NCBI RefSeq assembly: GCF_040954645.1
Contig: NC_092808.1
Location: 88,479,542 to 88,543,541 of the forward strand
Direction of reading: 5' to 3'
Length of the DNA: 64,000 nucleotides
Source of the DNA: Diabrotica undecimpunctata
Taxonomy: Eukaryota > Arthropoda > Insecta > Coleoptera > Chrysomelidae
Shown: piece after piece, positions 45,716 to 56,396 of the stretch
Layout of the letters: each line of letters opens with the position of its first letter
Numbering within the stretch: the stretch's first letter is position 1
Made by a program: the position numbers and the translations under genes
The notes under the pieces: model-generated
Database searches by the model: none
What the model was told of the DNA's origin: nothing
Seen by the model: the letters and a program-made list of their open reading frames with translations, nothing else

Positions 45716-47490
45716 GGCCGTATGACACTATGCATTTTCTTGTATCATTTCTTATATCGTTTCTGATATAGAAAGTTATTTATGTTTTCTTGTATCATTT
45801 CTTGCACGTGCATTTGTGCTCTGTATGTCACCATGCAAGTTCTTTTACCGAAAATTGTATGTGATTCGGCACATGTTTTTTCGAAATTTTGACACATAAA
45901 AATAGAACTGCAGTCCCTGAGGACCCTAAGCCAGATGCTACTGACTATTTTTTAAAATACTGTGGTTCGAAAATGAAAGAAATAAAATGTCCCAATATTA
46001 AAACTAAATTGGAAAGTACAATTTTTGGAGATATTCAACAGGCTGTAATGGAAGACAGAAATAATAAATAATTTGGTTGTAATAATTTATTTGTTTTTTT
46101 TTTTACAAATTATGTGTTTGAATGGCATGCTCTTGAAATTCTACTCTCTTATTTGGATATACAAAATAATCTTTAAACTCATCACAAATTTTTAAAGCGG
46201 TTATGTATTGTTTTTAGTAATACATCTCCTCCTACTTTCAGTAGTTCCGATGCTATTTGATCCAATACCTGTGATTTATTGTTTTTCAATTTGGCTACTG
46301 CTGTTCTACAATGAAAATACAAATTGATGCGAAAACCAAGGTTATACCAAAACAGAGGAGTTCGTCAGCGAGATGTTATCTCACCAAAGCTATTCACACT
46401 TGGACTTGAAGACGTGTTCAAAGACATTAACTGGTCAGATAAGGGAGTAAATGTTAATGGAAGAAAACTGAGTCATTTAAGATACCCTGATGACATTGTA
46501 ATATTCGCTACAAGTTTCGAAGAACTACAGACCATGATGACGCAACTATTTCAAGCTTCGGAAAAAGTAGGTCTTAAGATGAACTTGGAAAAAACAAAAA
46601 TAATTACAAATACACCAAACATTCCAGAAATAACATTGAACGACATAAATTTAGAAACAATAAGCGGATACATCTACCTGGGACAGATAATGAAAATTAA
46701 CAAATAAAATCAAACTGCCAAAATTACCAGAAGAATAAGGTTAGCGTGGGTAGGATTTGGAAAACTGAGTCGGATCTTGAAAATCACTAACATAGAACAG
46801 TATTTGAAATCCAGAATTTACGATCAGTGTTTCCTCCCTATACTCACGTATGGTTCACAGACATGGACACTCACCAAGTCCAATATGAATAAAATATTAA
46901 AAGCACAAAGAGCCATGGAAAGATCAATGCTCGGGGTGAGACTTATAGACAAAAAAACAAACAAATGGATTAGAAGCAAAACGAAAGTAAAAGACACAGG
47001 AGAACGTGCTGCCAAATTAAAATGGAGCTTCGCAGGACACAATGCCCAACTGAAGGATAAGAGATGGAACCACGAAATACAACAGTGGAGGCCATGGTTA
47101 GGAAAGAGAAGCAGAGGAAGACCACAAATGAGATGGGCTGATGATATTAAGAAGATCGGAGGACACAACTGGAAGCAAGTGGCGCAAAAGAGAAGAACAC
47201 TGGATTGATTTGGGGGAGGCCTATGACCAAAGTTGGATTACTTAAGGCTGAAGAAGAAGAAGAAGTTCTAATCTTGGTTATTGTTGGTGGGCACTTTTCT
47301 CTGATGTCTGCTTGGTCTAACGAAGTTTTAAGTTTTTGCGCAGAAATTGGCGCATTTCTTGTACAAGAAACTGCAGCGGACACAAATTCTTGAAAAATGT
47401 TTCTGATATAAGAACTATACGATGGTATGTCACTATCCATTTTTTGGTTATATCAGAAACGATATAAGAAAATGCATAGTGCTATACGTA
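45716..47490. mobile_element. Harbinger-like DNA element, itself hosting a LINE
   Basis: Left arm CGTATGACACTATGCATTTT (45719) and right arm AAAATGCATAGTGCTATACG (ending 47488) are inverted copies, extending inward as TATCGTTTCTGATATA. Inside, 45889-46071 encodes a BESS/Myb-adaptor-like C-terminus (YFLKYCGSKMKEIKC, ESTIFGDIQQAVMED) as found in Harbinger elements, by recall. No DDE transposase is visible. Superfamily call tentative. Confidence 0.6.
46309..47264 (+). mobile_element. LINE 3' part with GTTCTA target duplication
   Basis: GTTCTA occurs at 46303-46308 and 47265-47270. Encodes GVRQRDVISPKLFTLGLEDV, then YPDDIVIFA where the catalytic YADD has become YPDD, YLGQIMKIN, a stop at 46705, then ILTYGSQTWTLTKSN, RSMLGVRL, AKLKWSFAGHNAQ and RPQMRWADDI. 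The 3' tail is GAAGAAGAAGAAG. It lies inside the Harbinger-like element and separates minus-strand LINE-like text (KLKNNKSQVLDQIASELL near 46250) from its other half. Confidence 0.85.
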
Positions 47491-47943
47491 TATTTATACG
47501 AATTTAAAACTTCGCATTGTTTTCCTAGTTGCTCGAGAATAAATACATCGATAACACCACATTTCGAATGCTTCTAGGTTTTTAATGTTGGATTTTTTAA
47601 GTGTCCAAGCTTCAACCCTATACAAAAGGATAGAGAAAATACAACATCGAAGCATTCTTATTCGGAGCGATATATTGATATCGCGATTACAAAAAAGTTT
47701 TCTCATTCTATTAAAAGTTGACCGTGCAATTTCAATGCGGCATCTTATTTCTTTTATCTGATCAGTATCTTCTGTGATCCATGCTCCAAGGTATTTATAC
47801 GAAGATATTTGTTCAATTTCTGTATTATCTAGTACTAGCTTAACTTTGATATTTTGTGCTTTTGTAAATACCATGAACTTGGTTTTCTTTAAATTTATTT
47901 TTAGTCCATAATCGTTGCAATATATAGTTAGTTGTTCAGCACA

Positions 47944-48201
47944 GAGCTTATGAAATACCATATGCATTGAAACCAAAAGTAGGGGAAGAGTTAGGTAGAA
48001 TGGTCAGTATGGGTATTTTATAAAAGGTAAAGAGTAGTAAGTGAGCTAGTCCTATAGTTACTGTACCCAAAAGGAATATAAATGAAATTAGAATTTGTGT
48101 TGATTTTAAAAAGATGTTAAATACCGCCATAGATAAAGATCACTGTGTATTACCTTTGCCTAATAATATATATGCTAGTTTAGCAGGTAGTAAATATTTT
48201 A
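47944..48201 (+). pseudogene. pol: reverse-transcriptase N-terminal piece of the old gypsy element
   Basis: AYEIPYALKPKVGEELGRMV, then after two stops ASPIVTVPKRNINEIRICVD and LPLPNNIYASLAGSKYF. The text continues at 49266 as TVLDLKGAFQQ after the LINE insertion. Confidence 0.85.
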
Positions 48202-49255
48202 AACAAGGAAACAAGTAGCCAAGATTCGAGTAGACAATCAATTATTCGATGAAGTCCCAATACAAAGAGGAGTACGACAAGGTTGCATACTCTCGCTTTT
48301 GCTGTTAAATGCGTACTCTTAACATCTATTTCGAGAAGCTTTGGAAGAAACGGCGGATGGCGTGATTGTTAACGGTGAAGTAATAAATAATCTAAGATAT
48401 GTAAACGACACTGTCCTTGTTGCGGATAGTGCTGAAGGATTACAAAGACTGATAGATCAAGTAGTTAACATCGGTAGAAAATATGGAATAGAATTTAATA
48501 ATAAGAAGACGAAAATTATGATCATAAGCAAAAACCAAGATACAGATGCAAAGTTTATAGCAGACAATGAGGTATTGGATAGAACAGAAAAAATAACATA
48601 CCTAGGATGCAACATCACAGACAGCTGGGATCACTCATACGAGATTAAATGTAGGATCGAAAAAGCAAGGAATGCCTTCCAACAGATGAAGAAAGTTCTC
48701 TGCAATTTAACCTTGAACTTACATCTCCGACTCAAAATCCTTAATTGTTATGTGTTTTCTGTTCTTATGTATGGAGTAGAGGTATGGACACTCACTGATG
48801 CGTCTTGCAGACGGTTGCAGTCCTTCGAGATGTTCTTATGTATGGAGTAGAGGTATGGACACTCACTGATGCGTCTTGCAGACGGTTGCAGTCCTTCGAG
48901 ATGTGGTACTATCGTCGAATGCTCAGAATATCACATATACATCATATAACTAACGCGGCAGTAATGCAACGTTTACAAAAAGAACCTGAAGTCTTGAAAT
49001 CCATTAAAGAAAGAAAGTTAGCATACTTCGGACATATAGTGAGAAATGAAAATAAATACAGAATCCTACTATTGATATTAGAAGGGAAAATAGAAGGAAA
49101 TAGAGGACCAGGACGCCGCCGAATATCCTGGCTTAAGAATTTGAGACAGTGGACAGGTTTGACCACCACAAACCTACTTCGAACAGCTGCTAATAAAATA
49201 CGATGGGCCATTGTGGTAGCCAACATCTATAGAGGATAGGCACTAGCAGAAGAAG
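48202..49255 (+). mobile_element. LINE 3' part with 10-bp target duplication AAATATTTTA
   Basis: AAATATTTTA occurs at 48192-48201 and 49256-49265. Encodes GVRQGCILSLLLLNA, YVNDTVLVAD where the catalytic YADD is changed, KKTKIMIISKNQ, YLGCNITDS, YGVEVWTLTDAS and RRMLRISHIHHITN, ending VANIYRG and a GCAGAAGAAGAAATA tail. A 71-bp tandem duplication at 48761-48902 shifts the frame. 5' truncated. Confidence 0.9.
48761..48902. repeat. 71-bp exact tandem duplication in LINE coding sequence
   Basis: 48761-48831 is repeated at 48832-48902 (GTTCTTATGTATGGAGTAGA and on). 71 is not a multiple of three, so it breaks the frame between YGVEVWTL repeats. Confidence 0.95.
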
Positions 49256-49265
49256 AAATATTTTA

Positions 49266-49737
49266 CAGTGTTAGACTTAAAAGGAGCATTCCAGCAACTT
49301 GAAATAGGGGAAGAATCCAAAGATTATTTTACTATTAACACCCACTTGGGGTTGTTTAGATATAACAGAGTTACTTATGGCGTAAGCTCAGCCCCAGGTA
49401 TTTTCTAAACCATAATGGACACAGTGCTGGCCAATCTTCCAAAGACTAAATGTTATTTAGACGATATTTTAATTCATGGTACAACTTTAGATGAGTGTCA
49501 TTTAAATTTAATTAATGTTTTAAAAAAATTAGAGGAATACAACATAAAAATAAACGGTAGTAAATGTAAATTTTATAAATCAAGTTTAGAGTTTTTGAGT
49601 CATGCTATAGATGCAGGTGGTCTACATCCAACGGAAGAAAAAGGCGTATGTATTAAAAATGCTGCAGCGCCAGAAAATGTAACGCAGTTAAAATCATATT
49701 TAGGTGTTCTTAATTTCTATGGGAAATTTATTAGTAT
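49266..49737 (+). pseudogene. pol: reverse-transcriptase core of the old gypsy element
   Basis: TVLDLKGAFQQLEIGEESKD, GVSSAPGIF, a TAA at 49408, then CYLDDILIHG carrying the catalytic YLDD, FLSHAIDAGGLHPTEEK and YLGVLNFYGKFIS. It breaks at the GTAT duplicate (49734-49737) where the minus-strand gypsy element inserted. Confidence 0.88.
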
Positions 49738-50165
49738 TGAAATGATATTTATTTATGTCTATTTAATTTATAATGTCTTTATCAAAAGGTCCTTATTTTA
49801 ATTTATTGAAAAGCACGATAATTTATATCAACAATTTATTTGATTAATAATTACATAATTTATGTATCCGAACGGTACAATTAAATTCGCGACCGCGAGT
49901 CTCAGACTTAACTGTTCCTCCATATAAAAATGTTTTATTTTTATACATAAATCGCCGTTATCTCGAAAAGTCCAAAACATTCTTGAGTAGACGGCGAAAC
50001 GGTAAAGGCAAACTGGATTTCCCGCATCGGTTCGACCTTTTTCTGGAAGGTCGTTCAGGTAAATTTCTGCCAGCTAATCGAAGGCTCTCGTAAAATCTAA
50101 AACAGAAGTGAATAAACAAGATGTTTACATGCTTTTTAATATGACTCATAATTTTTTACGTAACA
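49738..50165 (-). repeat. 3' LTR (428 bp)
   Basis: Starts TGAAATGATATTTATTTATG and ends TTTTTTACGTAACA. Paired with 53963-54390. Confidence 0.95.
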
Positions 50166-50178
50166 TTGCCCCCCTCTC

Positions 50179-50367
50179 AAAAGATGGTTCCTCCTGGAAC
50201 CTTGTCGGGACTAGAACTGGACTAACTTTTGCACGTCGGACTCTAGTACGTGCTCTCTCAATTGAAGTAAGGCTTCCCATACATCTCGGTAGGTAGGTTG
50301 GTCACGGGCAGTGTCTTTTGTTACCAGGTAGAAAAGGTAACGTGATACATCTTGGAATTTCAAGGTT
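50179..50367 (-). pseudogene. remnant of the macro-like tail after a deletion
   Basis: On the minus strand, out of frame, text such as the complement of CTCGGTAGGTAGGTTGGTCA matches the macro-like region of the copy at 62.6-62.8 kb. Two further losses are visible by comparison: one at about 50385 removing the first half of the tail and one near 50219 removing the CCCH finger region. Confidence 0.75.
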
Positions 50368-52653
50368 TTACCGGCACCTGGTATTGAAGCGGTTATGGTG
50401 TACTATCATCGGCTTTCCCCTCGGAATCTTGCTTATTCGGTAGATGACATCGTTGATCTTCTGCATGATGACGTATGGACCTTCCCAAAACTGCTGCAAT
50501 TTGGGAGAACAACCTTTTCGCTTCTTGGGATTATACAGCCATACTTTGTCGTTCTTCTTAAAGCAACCCTTTTCGGCTTGTGTATCGTACCGTTTCTTCA
50601 TTCGGTCGCTAGCCATCTGAAGGTGGGAACGGACCAACTCATGTACATCGTCCATTCTTCTTCGTAATTCGATCACATAATCTTCACCTGCCACATCTTC
50701 TCCAGGTCGACATCCAAACTCGAGATCACAAGGTAGTCGCATTTCGCGTCCGAATAGGACTTTGGCTGGTGTCTGGCCTGTTGATTCGTTAACAGCAGAT
50801 CTGTAGGCCATTGTGAAGAACGGAAGGTATTGGTCCCAGTCTCGCTGATGATCGGACACCATCTTTGTCAAATACTTGCCAACTGTCCTATTCATTCGTT
50901 CTACCATACCATCCGATTGCGGATGATACGCGGTAGTTCTTGTTTTATTCATGCCTAGTCTATCACATATTCCTTGGAATAGATCGCTTTCGAAGTTCCT
51001 GCCTTGGTCACTATGTATCTCCAAAGGCACTCCAAATCGACTGATATATTCTTGGATCAACTTATCTGCAACGGTGGCGGCCTTCTGGTCTGGAAGTGCG
51101 TAAATCTCGACCCACTTAGTGAAGTAATCCATTACTACCAACATGTACTTGCCCCCATTTTCACTTTCTGGAAATGGCCCTGCAATGTCCAAAGCTATTC
51201 TTTCAAACGGGCTTCCAACATTATATTGTCTCATAGGAGCTCTCCTTTTTCGGTGAGGCCCGTTACTCGTAGCACAAATAGTACATTTCTTACACCAGTC
51301 TTTTACGTCGTCGGAACTGTTCATCCAATAAAACCGTTCCCGAATTCGCTGAAGGGTTTTCCTTACACCAAAATGCCCTCCCGATGGACTGTCGTGTAAC
51401 TGACGAAGTACTTCGGCTATTCTGCTCTTTGGGATCACCAACTGTCTTCTCCTCTCTGAACCGTCATCATTTTCCAGGACTCGTTTGAGCAAGCCATCTT
51501 CGATGATAAATGAGTCCCACTGGGCCCAATACGTCTTAACTACTGAGCATAGGTTTGATATTTCCTGCCAAGGTGGTCGACGGTTTTCCTCTTTCCATTT
51601 TCGGATTTTCTGTATAACTGGATCTCTCTCTTGTTCTTCCCTGATCTTAGTAGGCGTCCAGTCGTCGTTGACAATCGTCGTTCTTAGCACTGCTGCTTCC
51701 TTGGATTCCGTTTTGTTGCAGTGGGAACACTCTGCTGGGCATGGCCTTCTGGAAAGAGAATCAGCGTTTCTGTGGCTAACTCCGGCCCGGTGCTCAATCT
51801 TAAAATCGTATTCTTGGAGTCGTTCGATCCACCTGGCTATCTGACCCTCTGGATTCTTAAACTGCATCAACCACTTAAGGGCGGCATGGTCGGTTCGGAT
51901 TAGAAACTTTCTGCCATAGAGGTATTGATAGAAGTGCTCTACTGATTTAACTACTGCTAGAAGTTCTCTTCTCGTGACGCAATAATTCCGCTCAGGTTTT
52001 GAAAGAACTTTACTAAAATATCCGAGGACTCGTTCCTGTCCTCCTTGAATCTGAGATAGCACTCCTCCAATTCCCACATTACTTGCATCCGTATCTAAGA
52101 TGAACTCTCCTTCTGGCAGTGGATACCCTAAAATTGGTGCTGTTATTAGATGTTTTTTTAAGGTCTCAAAGGCATTTTGGCAGTCTGTATCCCAGCGGTA
52201 TTCTCTTGCTTCCTCTGTAAGTCGCGTTAATGGCTTAGCGATATCTGCAAACTTCTTAATAAACCTCCGGTAGTAAGTACATAGTCCAAGAAAACTTCTC
52301 ACTTGATGTTTGTCAGTTGGTTTTGGCCATTCCTTAATGGAATCGATTTTTCCCTTATCCACGGCCACTCCTTCTTTACTGACTATATGACCCAGATAAT
52401 TGACTTTACCCTGAAATAGCTGGCACTTCTTGGGGTTTAGCATCAATTGGGCAGCTTTAAGTCGATTAAAAACGTTTTCTAAATTCTTCAAATGTTCTTC
52501 GAATGTCTCTCCCAAGACGATTATGTCATCTAAATAAACCAGGCATGTTTTCCAAGATAACCCTCTCAACACATTTTCCATAAGCCTCTCAAATGTCGCT
52601 GGAGCATTACAGAGTCCAAATGGCATAACGTTGAATCGCCACAATTCCAGCAT
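50368..52653 (-). pseudogene. pol: pol of SAP-gag gypsy element, lacking protease and RT N-terminus
   Basis: An open 761-codon frame beginning inside the reverse transcriptase (FNVMPFGLCNAPATFERLME), with YLDD at residues 40-43, RNase H (LDTDASNVGIGGVLSQ), integrase zinc region (HDSPSGGHFGV, CKKCTIC) and the D, D, E integrase positions (LDIAGPF, HSDQGRNF, DGMVERMNR), then a GPY-like C-terminal part. It ends abruptly as HHNRFNTRCR because of a deletion, whereas the other copy continues for another 235 residues. The apparent ATG is accidental; the frame is fused to gag sequence out of phase. Confidence 0.88.
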
Positions 52654-53879
52654 CTGATGGTCTTCGTTTTCTTATATGTCATGCTTTTCATCATATTAAC
52701 GAGCTGGTCAAGTTTATCTTCATCTCCTTCCTCTTTTACAGTCCTAACTTTACTGTACCCGCCAGAGGCCTGCGTAGCTGACTCGTATTCGAGGGCGGCG
52801 GATAAGACATCAACCAGCGTCTTGTGACGAGCTAATCGCAGTGTTCTCTGCATTTCATGATCACGAAGACCATCAATAAACGTTTGAACGGCCAATTTTT
52901 CCATCATGTCTTCGGGAGCTGTTGGATAAGCGTATCGTACTAATCTGGCAATATCTACCTCGTATTCTTGAAGAGCCTCATCTTTCTTCTGTCTACGATT
53001 TTTAAGCTGTGACTGATATACATGCTCCAAATGTTCGTGGCCATATCGCATATTTAGCCTCTTCTTGAGTTGTTCGAAATCATCGGTCTCCTCTACGGCT
53101 ATGGTCTGCAGCACATCTAAGGCATCTCCTCGAAGAGCGATAGTCAGGTTTACAGCCTTTTCTTTTTCAGACCATCCATTTGCTCTTGCAGCTGATTCAA
53201 ACTGTTTCATGTAGTTGTTCCATGATGATTTTCCGTCGAAAGTTGGGACTTTAACATGAATAGAACCTCCACTTCCTTCAAATTTCGGCCGTATCTCCAA
53301 CTTACATTTTGTTTCGTCTTCTTTTGTCTCTGCTGTAATTGGATTGTTTCCTCTCTCTGCTGTCCCTGTTTCCTCCAGCTTCTTTTCCATCTCTTTCATC
53401 TTTTCTTCGAAGGCCGACATATCGGCAGCAACTTGGTTTTTTAACGAAGATATTCTATCGTCGAGGGCAGACATCTCAGAAGTGACTTTAGAGATTTCCG
53501 AAGAGATGTTAGCAGAAACTTTGCTTTCCAGGGACGAAATCTCGTTAGAAACTTTGTTTTCTAATGACGCGATGTCACCAGAAACTTTGGCTACATCAGA
53601 AGAAACTTTCGAAATATCGTCAGAAACTTTGTTCTCTAATGATGCGATGTCACTAGAAACTTTGTTCTCTAATGATGCGATGTCACCAGAAACTTTCGAA
53701 ATCGACGAGAGTACAGCATCTTCAAATATATAAGTCTCTGGATCTAGTCCTTCTTCTAGCAAAGCGTTCTTTAGTCGTTGGACTAACTCAGCCTTTTTTC
53801 CGGTAGAAGCTAATTCTCTGTCTTCAAGATGTCTTCTTAAATTAGTCACTGTCAGCTCATAAATCGTAGCCATTTTCAC
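52566..53879 (-). CDS. gag: gag with N-terminal SAP-like domain and hendecad repeat
   Basis: 437 codons. Residues about 5-45 (YELTVTNLRRHLEDRELAST, then GKKAELVQRL) fit a SAP motif, a DNA-binding helix pair. Residues about 56-170 repeat an 11-residue unit of the KVSSDIASLEN type, with no prolines, predicting a long coiled coil or trimeric stalk. A gypsy capsid domain follows (VPTFDGKSSWNNYMKQFESA, RFGHEHLEHVYQ-like, AYPTAPEDMMEKLAVQTFID). It ends at a single Cys pair of a zinc knuckle (CWNCGD) and then runs out of frame into RT-derived sequence (CHLDSVMLQRHLRGLWK), showing a deletion joining gag to RT. The start at 53879 is the first ATG after the primer site; an alternative start is residue 3. 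Confidence 0.88.
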   Translation of the reverse strand: MKMATIYELTVTNLRRHLEDRELASTGKKAELVQRLKNALLEEGLDPETYIFEDAVLSSISKVSGDIASLENKVSSDIASLENKVSDDISKVSSDVAKVSGDIASLENKVSNEISSLESKVSANISSEISKVTSEMSALDDRISSLKNQVAADMSAFEEKMKEMEKKLEETGTAERGNNPITAETKEDETKCKLEIRPKFEGSGGSIHVKVPTFDGKSSWNNYMKQFESAARANGWSEKEKAVNLTIALRGDALDVLQTIAVEETDDFEQLKKRLNMRYGHEHLEHVYQSQLKNRRQKKDEALQEYEVDIARLVRYAYPTAPEDMMEKLAVQTFIDGLRDHEMQRTLRLARHKTLVDVLSAALEYESATQASGGYSKVRTVKEEGDEDKLDQLVNMMKSMTYKKTKTIRCWNCGDSTLCHLDSVMLQRHLRGLWKMC

Positions 53880-53947
53880 AATTTATTTTATATTCACTTC
53901 GGAACAATACTTGTTATGATTACTATAAGTCTAATTTACTTTTATTT

Positions 53948-53961
53948 CACTTCCGACACCA
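53948..53961 (-). other. primer binding site of SAP-gag element
   Basis: Minus-strand TGGTGTCGGAAGTG, one base after the 5' LTR. tRNA not identified. Confidence 0.6.
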
Positions 53962-53962
53962 T

Positions 53963-54390
53963 TGAAATGATATTTATTTATGTCTATTTAATTTATAATG
54001 TCTTTATCAAAAGGTCCTTATTTTAATTTATTGAAAAGCACGATAATTTATATCAACAATTTATTTGATTAATAATTACATAATTTATGTATCCGAACGG
54101 TACAATTAAATTCGCGACCGCGAGTCTCAGACTTAACTGTTCCTCCATATAAAAATGTTTTATTTTTATACATAAATCGCCGTTATCTCGAAAAGTCCAA
54201 AACATTCTTGAGTAGACGGCGAAACGGTAAAGGCAAACTGGATTTCCCGCATCGGTTCGACCTTTTTCTGGAAGGTCATTCAGGTAAATTTCTGCCGGCT
54301 AATCGAAGGCTCTCGTAAAATCTAAAACAGAAGTGAATAAACAAGATGTTTACATGCTTTTTAATATGACTCATAATGTTTTACGTAACA
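53963..54390 (-). repeat. 5' LTR (428 bp)
   Basis: Near identical to 49738-50165; followed by the GTAT duplicate at 54391. Confidence 0.95.
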
Positions 54391-54394
54391 GTAT

Positions 54395-54718
54395 GTTGTC
54401 TACAAAGCTTAAAACATTATATATGACCTATGCAAAGCAAACACGAAATTTGAATGGACTGAGGAAGATGAACACACTTTTCAGCAGAGTAAAAAGTTAC
54501 TAATGTCAAATGATGTATTAACTCATTATGACCCTCGCCTTCCAATTGTTATTAGTGATGTTAGTGGGTATGGAGTTGGAGCAGTATTGAGCCACAAAAT
54601 AGATGATGATAATTAAAACCTATAATATTTGCATCTAGTCCAATATCAACAGCTGAATAACGGTATCGTAATTTGAAAAGGGAGAGTTTAGCTATAATAT
54701 TTACCTTAAAACGTTTCC

Positions 54719-54788
<70 letters not shown>

Positions 54789-55026
54789 TCGAAAGTTTGT
54801 ATTGTTGACTAACCATCAACCTTTACAATTTATTTTCGGAAAGAATAAAAGTATTCCAGTAGCTGCAGCATCTAGAATCACTCGATGGGCTATTTTCTAT
54901 CTGCTTATGATTATGAAATACAGTATAAAAAGGGAGAGATGACTGCAAATGCTGATGGTCTATCGAGGCTTCCGATGACATTAGAAACAGAAATCTCAAG
55001 TTCTCTGTATTCTTTCACTTAAGGTT
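54395..55026 (+). pseudogene. pol: RNase H of the old gypsy element, split by a TA microsatellite
   Basis: FEWTEEDEHTFQQSKKLLMS, LPIVISDVSGYGVGAVLSHK, a stop at 54614, RYRNLKRESLAIIFTLKRFH, then TA-encoded Tyr-Ile codons and YGRKFVLLTNHQPLQFIFGK. The catalytic Asp of SDVSGYG is present; Asp of the NHQ box has become Asn. ADGLSRLP-like text near 54950 closes the domain after a frameshift. Confidence 0.85.
54723..54786. repeat. (TA)n microsatellite inside RNase H codons
   Basis: About 31 TA units exactly where the family reads K-Y-(I/L)-Y-G-R-K. Frame is maintained on both sides. Confidence 0.95.
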
Positions 55027-55179
55027 AATAGTATTCTGTTAAATTTTGAAGATATTATGAATGCTACTAAGAAAGATTTGCTAATATTGAAAGTAATAGA
55101 TTTTACGTTATCTGGGTGGTCTGAATCGGTATCAGATGTTTTATTGAAACCTTTATCCTTACTAACATGAAACAAAGTA

Positions 55180-56396
55180 GTGGTCCCTAGTTCTTTGCGT
55201 AATAATATCTTATACCTATTTCATGAACAGCATTTAGGAGTAGTACGAACAAAAATGCTAGTTAAATCTTACTGTTGGTGGCCTAAGTTAACAGATGATA
55301 TTGAAAATTTTATTAGTTCTTGCAGTATTTGTCAAGAAACACAAAACTTTTCTAATTTTAGTAAATTTTTGCCTTGGCCAAATGCTCCCAATAATTTTTA
55401 TAGAGTCAGTATAGATTTCTTTCATAAGTATAATCACACTTTTTTAATAGTAGTAGACAATAAATCTAAATGAATGGATGTTAAAATGATTCACAGGGGT
55501 ACAAATGCTTCTGAAACAATTATTAAATTAAAAGAAGTATTTGCTGTGTTTGGATTACCGGTTGAATTGGTTTCACATAATGGACCACCTTTATTTCTAG
55601 TGAATTTATACAGTTTTGTCAAGGCAATGGAATCATACCAATAAAGGCTACCACCCACAAAGTAATGGCATTGCGGAGAGGGCAGTGCAAACGGTTAAAA
55701 AGGGATTGGATAAAACATTAAATTTTGGAAGAAGGGTTCTAATAACAAGACAAATAATTGCAAGCGGTTGTTAAATTTTTTGTTTACATATAGAAATACA
55801 CCATCAACGGTTACAGGCATTAGTCCATCAGAGAACTTATTTAAAGTTAAGCCTAGAACGCGATTTGATTTAATTAAACCTAATAATAAAACTCGTATTG
55901 CAGAATCAAGTTCGTCCAATGGTATAAAACTGTATAATAGTAACGAAATTGTATATGTAAAGAATAAATTACCCAAGTTATGGTCACAGGGGTTAAATAG
56001 TATGTGTTGTAAGTGCGTCAACATATTTCGTACAAATAGGGGAAAATATAAGTTTTGTACATGCTAGTGATATTCGTAAATCTAAATTTGAGGAAGATAC
56101 CTATACTGAACAAAAACCAATAGTTTCCACTACTCAAAAAGTTGTAAATGATTCTGGACAAGAATCAGTGACACATGTAAACCCTAATAATGTAATGTCG
56201 AGAGAAGTATCAAGAACAAATGAAGCAGTAGAGAGTCCTACTAGTAATGATAATATTACGATAAATATGACTCATACCCAAACCGTAAACATGGTTTTCA
56301 AACAAGTACTTTTTAGTAGAGCTCCCTCCGATAAAACTTGTCTAGGTTCCATGGCATTCGAGAACGTTCAAGAGTCACCACCGAGAACTGTAGAAT
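55180..56396 (+). pseudogene. pol: integrase and C-terminus of the old gypsy element
   Basis: Zinc region (LFHEQHLGVVRTKMLVKSYC, CSICQETQN), SIDFF with the first Asp, then VSHNGPP where the second Asp of SDNG is changed to His, then (frameshift) NGIAERAVQTVKKG with the Glu. A C-terminal segment and a polar tail (SREVSRTNEAVESPTSNDN) end at the TAA at 56396-56398. A TA microsatellite follows at once. Confidence 0.8.

Larger units (their letters stand above)
45523..47943 (-). mobile_element. 5'-truncated LINE, itself split by a Harbinger-like element
   Basis: 3' end with a GAAGAAGAAGA tail at 45523 and the ATCTCCGATAGGAGCGAAAC motif; C-terminal text (GRRSVERRKISWLRNLRE) near 45650. Upstream half at 47494-47940 gives LKINLKKTKFMVF, YKYLGAWITEDTD and YRVEAWTLKKSNIKNLEAFE. 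The halves are separated by 45716-47490. Left and right gypsy text (DGVKPI before, AYEIPYALKP after) shows it sits between protease and RT of the old gypsy element. Confidence 0.8.
49738..54390 (-). mobile_element. young gypsy element with SAP-gag, internally deleted
   Basis: LTRs 49738-50165 and 53963-54390 are 428 bp each with three visible differences (about 99.3% identical). GTAT flanks both (49734-49737, 54391-54394). Minus-strand order: 5' LTR at right, primer site TGGTGTCGGAAGTG about 53961-53948, gag from 53879, a gag-RT fusion point near 52650, the rest of pol to 50368, a degraded tail, polypurine tract 50178-50166, 3' LTR. Protease and the N-terminal half of RT are missing, as is most of the post-integrase tail found in the copy at 62.3 kb. 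So it is recent but non-autonomous. Confidence 0.93.

Noticed and set aside
54673..54942. Tyr-Ile rich protein as a novel gene
   Set aside because: It is RNase H of the old gypsy element with an expanded TA microsatellite.
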